Assembly (NCBI GenBank): GCA_964633205.1
Contig: CAZWFN010000034.1
Span: 1-48,512, forward strand
DNA: 48,512 nt
DNA from: CAYVQE01 sp964633205
GTDB lineage: Bacteria; Myxococcota; B64-G9
Direction: 5' to 3'
A program made the position numbers and the translations under genes. Position 1 is the stretch's first letter. Each line of letters begins with the position of its first letter. This document shows, piece after piece, positions 1 through 6,106 of this stretch. The notes below the pieces were generated by a model. It was not told where the DNA came from. It did no database searches and worked only from the letters and a program-made list of their open reading frames with translations.

Positions 1-207
1 GCGAATCCGTTCGCGGCGGTCCTGACTTCGGTCCTGGAGGCGGTCGCGGATGCGGTCGCGGCGGTCCTGACTTCGGTCCTGGCGGCGGTCGCGAATCCGT
101 TCGCGGCGCTCTTTGCTTCGGTCCTGGCGGCGGTCGCGGACGCGGCGGTCCTGGCTTCGGTCCTGGCGGCGGTCGCGGATGCGGTCGCGGCGCTCCTGGC
201 GGCGATC
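1..207 (-). repeat. 45-bp tandem repeat encoding a 15-residue Arg-rich unit
   Basis: Units at 1-45, 46-90 and 91-135 are each 45 bases and nearly identical. A 39-base unit (136-174) and a shortened one (175-207) follow. All are in frame with the minus-strand gene and encode DRRQDRSQDRR-like units. Unit lengths are multiples of three, so expansion or contraction would keep the frame. The array continues past the left edge. Confidence 0.8.
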
Positions 208-1107
208 GCGACGCCGATCGATGCGCTCCTGGCGCCGCTCGGCGCGACCGGGCCGCAGCAGCGGCCGATCGCGGCGGCGGTGGCGGCGGTGGCGGGCCCG
301 ATCCTCGATGCGGCCGCGCCGGCCCCGCGGGGCCCGGTCGTAGCGGACGCGGCTGCGGTAGCCCCGTGGCTGGCGGTAGCCGTGGTGGCGCCGGCCCTCC
401 TTGCTGTACCAGCGGTGGTAGCTCTTGCGGTGGCTGCTGTAGTGATCGCGGTAGAGCGAGAAGCGGCGGTGGCCGCGGTCGACGTAGACCTTGCGCCCGC
501 CGCGGTAGAAGAAGGGCAGGCCGGTGGCGTCGAAGTACAGCAGGTAGCCATCGTGGTACAGCGGGTGGTAGTAGCCGGTGGCGATCGGCCGCCGGTACCA
601 GCGGTAGTGGCGGCCGCGCTGGCGGTACCAGCGGTGGTAGGCCGCCCGCTGGCTCCGGTAGTAGCGCAGCAACCGCCGGTAAGCCGGATCGCCGGCAGGC
701 ACCAGCACGGTGCGGCCATCCCGGTAGTAGTAGGGTCGGCCGTCGTCGTGGAAGAACACCGGGTACTCCTGGTAGAACAACGGCTCGTAGTAGTCGGTGT
801 TTACCGGCCGGCGGTAGTGCAGGCTGGCGTAACCGACCTGGTCGAACCAGCGCAGGTAGGCGTCGATGTGGTTCCAGTAGTGATCGACCAGCTCGTCGTA
901 GAAGGGGTAGTCCTCGGGCACCCGGTAGGCCTGGTCGTCGACGTAGTAGTAGGGCCGACCGTCCTGGTCGAAGAACACCAGCTGATCGATGTAGAACTGC
1001 GGCTCGTAGTAGCCCACGTACACGTCGCGGGCCGCCGCCGGTGCGGTCAGGATCAGCAGCGCCGCGACCGTGCCCAGCGCCACCAGCAGCTTGGTTCGAT
1101 AGCCCAT
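1..1107 (-). CDS. Secreted Tyr/Arg-rich repeat protein, C-terminus cut by the window edge
   Basis: An open frame runs from ATG at 1107 to the window edge (369 codons, no stop). A perfect Shine-Dalgarno (GAGGAGG, 1113-1119) lies 7 bases before the ATG. The N-terminus has a clear signal peptide (MGYRTKLLVALGTVAALLI, then an APAAA cleavage region). The middle is very rich in Tyr, with repeated short motifs such as GRPYYY and HRWY, so it looks like a beta-strand-repeat exported protein. The C-terminal third becomes an Arg/Asp-rich 15-residue tandem repeat (DRRQDRSQDRRERIR type). I do not recognise the family. A surface or periplasmic role follows only from the signal peptide. The real C-terminus lies outside the window. 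Confidence 0.7.
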   Translation of the reverse strand, partial: MGYRTKLLVALGTVAALLILTAPAAARDVYVGYYEPQFYIDQLVFFDQDGRPYYYVDDQAYRVPEDYPFYDELVDHYWNHIDAYLRWFDQVGYASLHYRRPVNTDYYEPLFYQEYPVFFHDDGRPYYYRDGRTVLVPAGDPAYRRLLRYYRSQRAAYHRWYRQRGRHYRWYRRPIATGYYHPLYHDGYLLYFDATGLPFFYRGGRKVYVDRGHRRFSLYRDHYSSHRKSYHRWYSKEGRRHHGYRQPRGYRSRVRYDRAPRGRRGRIEDRARHRRHRRRDRPLLRPGRAERRQERIDRRRDRRQERRDRIRDRRQDRSQDRRVRDRRQDRSKERRERIRDRRQDRSQDRRDRIRDRLQDRSQDRRERIR

Positions 1108-1382
1108 CGCGCGCCTCCTCGGTAAAGGCTCAAGGTCAGCAGGATTCCATCCGACCACCAGCCGCAGCACCGGTCAAGCGAATCCGACCGGCGCCCGATC
1201 AGCTGGAGTTCCGGTGGGAGCCCCGGACTTACCGATTTGGACGGTCGGACGGGCCGGCCTATTCGGTGGGCGAAGCCGCGATGGGGGTTTGAGAGCGAGA
1301 CCGGCGCTGGGGTATACCTCGGAGACCGGGGAACGGTCGTGGTCGAGCTCCCGGAAGCATTGCGGGCGCTGGAGGTGTGATG

Positions 1383-3212
1383 ATGGCTTGGATGTCGATC
1401 GGTGCTCTGGCGGGCTGGCTGGCCTTGCCGGCCCAGCTGCTGCCGGTGGAGCCGCAGGTGCGGGTGCGCGACTTCACCTCGGTCAGCTGCCCGCGGCCGG
1501 ACGCCTGCCTGCTGCTGGATCGAATGGGCGGGCTGTTCTTCTCTGCCGACGGCGGACAGACCCTGCTGCCGCGGGCGCAGCTGGGCGAGGTCGCCATCCG
1601 GCGCATTCATTTCAACAGCCTGCTGCGCGGCTGGGCCGTAGGCGCGGACGGCGACCTGTGGTGGAGCCGCGACGGCGGCCGCCGCTTCCAGCCGCTGGGC
1701 GCCAAGGCGGGCTGGCCGCGCGACGAGAAGATCACCGCCGTGGCCACCCACCCGGACGGCGGCCTGTGGCTGGGCTGCGCCTCCGGGGTGGTCTACCGGC
1801 TGGCGGCCGGCGCCGCGGCCGATGGCGCGGGGGCCGGGCCGGGCCGGGTGCAGCGCGGCCCGCAGGGCCCCGACGCGCCGGTGGTCGGCCTGGCGCCGGT
1901 ACCGGACGGGGCACTGGCGGTGCTGTACGCCGACGGCCGGCTGCTGCGCGCGACCGCCGCCGGCGATCGGGTCGAACGCGGCCGGGCGCTGGCCGGGCGC
2001 GCCCAAGGGCTGGTGGGCGTCGGCCCGGCGCTGGTGGCCGGCGGTTGCCGCGGCCGGGTGCGGTTCTCCACCGACGGCGGGGCCAGCTGGCAGGCGCCCG
2101 CGTCCGGGCCCGAGCCGCCGACCTGCCTGCGGCCGGTGGGGGTGCTGGCCGGACGGGCGGTGCTGGCCGGGCTGGCCGGTCAGCTGCTGCTGGCCGAGGC
2201 GGCCAGCAGGCGGGTGAGCGTGCTGCCCGCCGGGCCGCAGCGCCACTGGCGGGCCGCCGCCAGGCGCGGCCCGGAGCTGCTGCTGGTCGGCGACGGCGGG
2301 GCCATCGGCCGGCTGCTGCCGGGGGCCGCATCCGGCCCGCGCTATCTGCCGCTGTCCGAGACCCGGCCCGGCCTGGTCGACGTGCGCAGCTGGTCGAAGC
2401 GCTGGGCGCTGCGGGCCTACAGCGACGGCCGGATCGATCTGAGCGCCGATCGCGGCCAGACCTGGCAGCCGGCCGGCCGGCCGGGCAAGGATCTGCGCCG
2501 GGCCGATTTCGTCGATCCGAAGCACGGCTTCGCCATCCGCGGCGCCCACCAGGTGTTGGGCACCGGCGACGGCGGCCAGAGCTGGCAGGTGCTCGGCCGC
2601 TGGAACGATCTGGCGCTACACGATCTGGACTTCATCGACCGCCAGCGGGGCTGGGTGGTCGGCGGCGGCGGAGCCCTGCTGGGCACCATCGACGGCGGCC
2701 GCAGTTGGACGCTCGATCGGACCGCTGGCTTCGACCGCAGCCTGTTCCGGGTACAGTTCGTGGACCGGCGCCGCGGCTTCGTCGTGGGCGAGAAGCGCAG
2801 CGTGTTCCGCACGCGCGACGGTGGCGCGAGCTGGAAGCGGCTGTCCGCGGGCCGCGCCCGGCTGCACAGCCTGTGTTTTCTGGACGGCCGCCGCGGCTGG
2901 GTGGGCGGCGACGGCGGGCTGGTGCAGTGGACGGCCGACGGGGGCCAGACCTGGCAGCAGCGGCCGCTGCCCACCGCCGAGCCCATCCGGGCGCTGGCCT
3001 TCGCCGACCGGCTGCGCGGGGTGGCCGGCGCGGCCGGCGGCCGGCTGTGGGCCACCCGCGATGGCGGTCGCCACTGGCGGCGCATCGAGCTCGGCCTGGG
3101 CGCGGGCATCTTCGCCGCGGCCTGCTTCGCCGGCAGCGATCGCTGCCTGGTCGGTGGCGAGAAGGGCCTGCTGCTGCTGGGCGATCCCTTCGGCGGTGGC
3201 GAGGGCGATTGA
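1383..3212 (+). CDS. YCF48/BNR-like beta-propeller protein, exported
   Basis: About 609 residues. GTG 1377, ATG 1380 and ATG 1383 follow one another; GGAGG at 1371-1375 best fits ATG 1383 (7-base spacing). A short hydrophobic N-terminus (GALAGWLALPAQLL) suggests export. The body carries about nine Asp-box-like turns (DGGQSW, DGGRSW, DGGASW, DGGQTW, DGGRHW) spaced through the protein, each preceded by a VGG/VVG strand. This is the signature of YCF48/HCF136-like and BNR propellers, probably with two propellers at this length. Such proteins are usually periplasmic assembly or binding factors. The partner here is unknown. It is divergent from the Tyr/Arg-rich gene. Confidence 0.8.
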   Translation: MAWMSIGALAGWLALPAQLLPVEPQVRVRDFTSVSCPRPDACLLLDRMGGLFFSADGGQTLLPRAQLGEVAIRRIHFNSLLRGWAVGADGDLWWSRDGGRRFQPLGAKAGWPRDEKITAVATHPDGGLWLGCASGVVYRLAAGAAADGAGAGPGRVQRGPQGPDAPVVGLAPVPDGALAVLYADGRLLRATAAGDRVERGRALAGRAQGLVGVGPALVAGGCRGRVRFSTDGGASWQAPASGPEPPTCLRPVGVLAGRAVLAGLAGQLLLAEAASRRVSVLPAGPQRHWRAAARRGPELLLVGDGGAIGRLLPGAASGPRYLPLSETRPGLVDVRSWSKRWALRAYSDGRIDLSADRGQTWQPAGRPGKDLRRADFVDPKHGFAIRGAHQVLGTGDGGQSWQVLGRWNDLALHDLDFIDRQRGWVVGGGGALLGTIDGGRSWTLDRTAGFDRSLFRVQFVDRRRGFVVGEKRSVFRTRDGGASWKRLSAGRARLHSLCFLDGRRGWVGGDGGLVQWTADGGQTWQQRPLPTAEPIRALAFADRLRGVAGAAGGRLWATRDGGRHWRRIELGLGAGIFAAACFAGSDRCLVGGEKGLLLLGDPFGGGEGD

Positions 3213-3255
3213 GCCGCAGAGAGCGCCCTGGACGGCTGTGGCCCGGGTCGATAGA

Positions 3256-3917
3256 ATGGCGGGGATGGAGCACGAGACCACAGACGAACGGCGCGGGCAG
3301 CCACGGGCGGCGACCGAGATCCGCGTCGAGTACCGCACCGTGGGCAGCTTCCTGACCGACTACGCCAGCAACCTGTCGCAGGGCGGGGTCTTCATCCAGA
3401 CCGACAACCCGCTGCCGCCCGAATCCATGGTGCGGCTGGTCTTCTCGCTGCCGGGNNNNNNNNNNNNNNNNNNNNNNNNNNNNNNNNNNNNNNNNNNNNN
3501 NNNNNNNNNNNNNNNNNNNNNNNNNNNNNNNNNNNNNNNNNNNNNNNNNNNNNNNCCGACAACCCGCTGCCGCCCGAATCCATGGTGCGGCTGGTCTTCT
3601 CGCTGCCGGGTACGCCCTTTCTGTTCGATGTGTCGGGCCGGGTCAAATGGAGCCAGAAGGACTTCGACGACGAGCAGCAGCTGCCCGGCATGGGCGTGGA
3701 GTTCATCCAGGTCGACGACAAGGTGCGAGCGCGCATCGCCGGCTATGTCGAGCGGCTGCGCCGCGAGCACGTCGCCGAGCGGCCGCCGCCCGTGCAGCGG
3801 CCTCGGGTGCGCATCCGCTCGACCAGCGGCTCGGGCGCCCAGCGCGGCGAGGTCACCCACCGCGACGGCCGGCCGCTGGGTGCGCGCGGCCGCGGGCGGG
3901 GAGGGGAGGAGTCGTGA
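3256..3917 (+). CDS. PilZ-domain protein (TIGR02266-like), interrupted by a scaffold gap
   Basis: The N-terminal part (3256-3455) and C-terminal part (3611-3917) become one continuous frame once the 100 Ns and one copy of the flanking 55-base duplication are removed (155 bases). The joined protein is about 168 residues. It has ERRGQPRAATEIRVEYR near the start (the Arg-rich PilZ motif), NLSQGGVFIQT (the D/NxSxxG motif) and PGMGVEFIQV, which matches the Myxococcus-type TIGR02266 PilZ subfamily. PilZ domains usually bind cyclic di-GMP, and both motif halves are present. The tail is Arg/Gly-rich. ATG 3265 is an alternative start. It overlaps the next gene by 4 bases (GTGA), so the two are probably translationally coupled. 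Confidence 0.85.
3456..3555. other. 100-N scaffold gap flanked by an exact 55-bp duplication
   Basis: Exactly 100 Ns. The 55 bases before the gap (3401-3455) are identical to the 55 bases after it (3556-3610). This is what a k=55 de Bruijn assembler leaves when two contigs share their terminal k-mer but are joined with a default gap. Collapsing them restores the PilZ frame, so no sequence appears to be missing. Confidence 0.95.
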
Positions 3918-4198
3918 GCACCGGCAGCAAGCCCCCGGCACCCCAGAACAAGACCGCCGAGGAGTTCAGCTTCGAGCGCTGGCGGCACAAGCGGGTGGTG
4001 GTCAGCGCCGGCGGTTTCAGCTACCGCGGGGTGCTGCTGGGCGCCGACGAGAGCGACCTGTACCTGAAGGGCACCCTGCGTTACCTGGTGCTGCCGCTCG
4101 AGCGCATCACCGCGGTGCGCCCGGAGGGCGAGCGCGACGGATTCAATCCACGCAAGGCCGTGGACCGCGCGTTCTACGAAAAACCGGAACCGGAATGA
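3914..4198 (+). CDS. Small Sm-like (LSm-fold) protein
   Basis: A 94-residue protein starting at GTG 3914 behind GGGGAGGAG. The start overlaps the PilZ stop and the stop overlaps the miaB start, each by 4 bases. After a charged N-terminus the pattern is RVVVSAGGFSYRGVLLGADE, then DLYLKG, then LVLPLERITAVRP. This strand order and the G-x-L-x-x-x-D pattern resemble the five-strand Sm/LSm barrel. An RNA-related role would suit its place before a tRNA-modifying gene, but the fold is my reading of a short sequence and it may simply be an uncharacterised family. Confidence 0.7.
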   Translation: MSTGSKPPAPQNKTAEEFSFERWRHKRVVVSAGGFSYRGVLLGADESDLYLKGTLRYLVLPLERITAVRPEGERDGFNPRKAVDRAFYEKPEPE

Positions 4199-5571
4199 GC
4201 CGCCCACCGCCCGCGACCTTCTTCGTGCGCACCTTCGGCTGCCAGATGAACGAGCACGACTCTGAGCGCATGACCCAGCAGTTGCTGGCGGCCGGGCTGG
4301 AGCGGGTCGACGCAGCGCGGCATGCCGATTTGATCCTGATCAACACCTGCTCGGTGCGGGCCAAGCCCGAGCACAAGGCGCTGAGCGAGGCCGGCCGCTA
4401 CAAGCACGCCCGCGACCAGCGCGGTGCCCGCATCGTGCTGGCCGGCTGCGTGGCCCGCCAGCGGGGCCGGGCGCTGCTCGAGCGGGCCCCGTGGCTGGAT
4501 GCGGTCATCGGCCCGGATGCGGTCGGCCGGCTGGCCGACATCGTGGCCCGGTTGACCGCCGGCGCCGGGCCCTTGCTCGACGTGGCCGATCACACGACCG
4601 CGCAGCCCGGCTTCGTGCCGCTGGGCCCGGACTGCGGCCACCCGGTCTGCCGCCACGTGACCATCATGAAGGGCTGCGACAACTTCTGCAGCTACTGCAT
4701 CGTGCCGCTGGTGCGCGGCCGCGAGGTCAGCCGGCCGCAGCGCGAGGTGCTGGCCGAGGTCGAGAGTCTGGCCGGGCGCGGGGTGCGCCAGGTGACCCTG
4801 CTGGGCCAGAACGTCAACTCCTACCGCGATCCCGACAGCGGCACCGGCTTTGCCGGGCTGCTGCGGGCGCTGGACCGCCAGGCCGCGGTGGCCCGCATCC
4901 GCTTCACCAGCTCGCATCCCAAGGACCTGAGCCCGGAGCTGATCGCGGCCATGGCCGAGTGCCCGACCGTGGCCGAGCACCTGCACCTAGCGCTGCAGTC
5001 CGGCTCGGACACGGTGCTGGCGCGCATGGGCCGCGGCCACGACGCGGCGGCTTTCTGCGAACGGGTTGACGCGCTGCGCCAAGCGGTGGCCGGGCTGGTT
5101 TTGACCACCGATCTGATCGTGGGTTTTCCGGGCGAGACCGAGGCCGACTTCCGGGCCACCCTGGAGGTGGTCGAGCGGGTGGCCTTCGACGGCGCCTTCT
5201 CCTTCAAGTACTCGCCCCGGCCCGGCACCCGGGCCGCCCGCGAGCTGGCCGACGACGTGCCCGCAGCGGTCAAGCAGGATAGGCTGGAGCGACTTCAGGC
5301 GCTGATAGCAGAACTAGAAAAGGCTAGTTTAGACAGAATGGTAAATAGAGAAGCAGAAGTATTGGTTGATGGCCTGAGCGTCCGAGACGACCGGGTCGCC
5401 AGCGGCCGCAGCCGCTGCGATCGGGTGGTCAACTTCACCCCGGCCGGCGCCGGGCTGCCCGCGCCGGGCAGCCTGCTGCGGGTGCGCATCGAGCAGGTGC
5501 GCGGCCACACCCTGTGGGGACATCAGGCTGGCGATTCGGGCACGGTCCAACCGGCCACAGCCGGCGGCTGA
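4195..5571 (+). CDS. miaB: tRNA-2-methylthio-N6-dimethylallyladenosine synthase MiaB
   Basis: A 458-residue methylthiotransferase of normal MiaB length. MiaB adds a methylthio group to i6A37 of tRNAs reading UNN codons, using two 4Fe-4S clusters and SAM. The N-terminal UPF0004 domain has its three cysteines (TFGCQMNEHDS, INTCSVR, LAGCVARQ). The radical SAM CxxxCxxC is in MKGCDNFCSYCIVPLVRG. LGQNVNSY, LQSGSD and TDLIVGFPGET are typical MiaB motifs. A C-terminal TRAM region follows from about residue 385. The start ATG 4195 overlaps the previous stop. Codons 5305-5370 are strikingly AT-rich (23 G+C of 66 bases), although the encoded helix looks normal. Confidence 0.97.
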   Translation: MSRPPPATFFVRTFGCQMNEHDSERMTQQLLAAGLERVDAARHADLILINTCSVRAKPEHKALSEAGRYKHARDQRGARIVLAGCVARQRGRALLERAPWLDAVIGPDAVGRLADIVARLTAGAGPLLDVADHTTAQPGFVPLGPDCGHPVCRHVTIMKGCDNFCSYCIVPLVRGREVSRPQREVLAEVESLAGRGVRQVTLLGQNVNSYRDPDSGTGFAGLLRALDRQAAVARIRFTSSHPKDLSPELIAAMAECPTVAEHLHLALQSGSDTVLARMGRGHDAAAFCERVDALRQAVAGLVLTTDLIVGFPGETEADFRATLEVVERVAFDGAFSFKYSPRPGTRAARELADDVPAAVKQDRLERLQALIAELEKASLDRMVNREAEVLVDGLSVRDDRVASGRSRCDRVVNFTPAGAGLPAPGSLLRVRIEQVRGHTLWGHQAGDSGTVQPATAGG

Positions 5572-5607
5572 GCCGCTGTGGGCGGCGATCAGCCGAGGAG
5601 GTAAGCG

Positions 5608-6048
5608 GTGGAGCGGGAGCAGGCCTACGAGATGCTCGAGCGTTTCATGCAGCAGATGGTGCCCTTCAACCGCCATCTGGGCATGCGGGTGGGCGGACTG
5701 GATCAGGGACTGGCCCGGCTGGAGCTGCCCTTCCGCGAGGAGTTCATCGGCGACCCCTTTCGCCCGGCGCTGCACGGCGGGCTGATCTCGACCCTGGTCG
5801 ACACCTGCGGCGGGCTGGCCGTGGCCACCACCTTCCAGAACATCGAGGATCGCGCCAGCACCGTGGACCTGCGGGTCGACTTCCTGCGCCCGGGGCGCAT
5901 GGAGGACCTGATCGCCGAAGCGCGCGTGGTCCGGGCCGGCAACCGGGTGGCGGTGGTGGCCCTGAGCGCCTTCCACCCCGGCGCCCAGGAGGCCCCGGTG
6001 GCCAGCGGCACCGGCGTCTACAACGTACGCCGCGTCCAGGACCGCTGA
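5608..6048 (+). CDS. PaaI-type hotdog-fold acyl-CoA thioesterase
   Basis: A 146-residue protein with start GTG 5608 and a strong GAGGAGG Shine-Dalgarno (5595-5601). The core LHGGLISTLVDTCGGLA is the hotdog-fold thioesterase motif, with HGG and a catalytic Asp on the central helix. It is followed by the STVDLRVDFLRPGR strand pair typical of PaaI/4HBT proteins. These enzymes hydrolyse acyl-CoA thioesters in the cytoplasm; the acyl group cannot be read from sequence. It lies 36 bases after miaB on the same strand and is probably in the same operon. Confidence 0.88.
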   Translation: MEREQAYEMLERFMQQMVPFNRHLGMRVGGLDQGLARLELPFREEFIGDPFRPALHGGLISTLVDTCGGLAVATTFQNIEDRASTVDLRVDFLRPGRMEDLIAEARVVRAGNRVAVVALSAFHPGAQEAPVASGTGVYNVRRVQDR

Positions 6049-6106
6049 GCAAAACACGTCATCCGGGCCACGGGGCGTCCGAGGCCGGCCCAAGGGGGTG
6101 TCCGAG

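Noticed and set aside
1053..2549. A long open frame on the minus strand over the YCF48-like gene
   Set aside because: High GC leaves many spurious open frames. This one is Pro/Gln/Arg-rich with no domain, and conflicts with the clear beta-propeller gene on the plus strand and with the signal-peptide gene ending its divergent region.
3256..5571. A single long frame reading from the PilZ N-terminus through the N gap into miaB
   Set aside because: It depends on reading through Ns and shifts the PilZ C-terminus. Removing the duplicated 55 bases gives a sensible PilZ protein and an independent miaB start.
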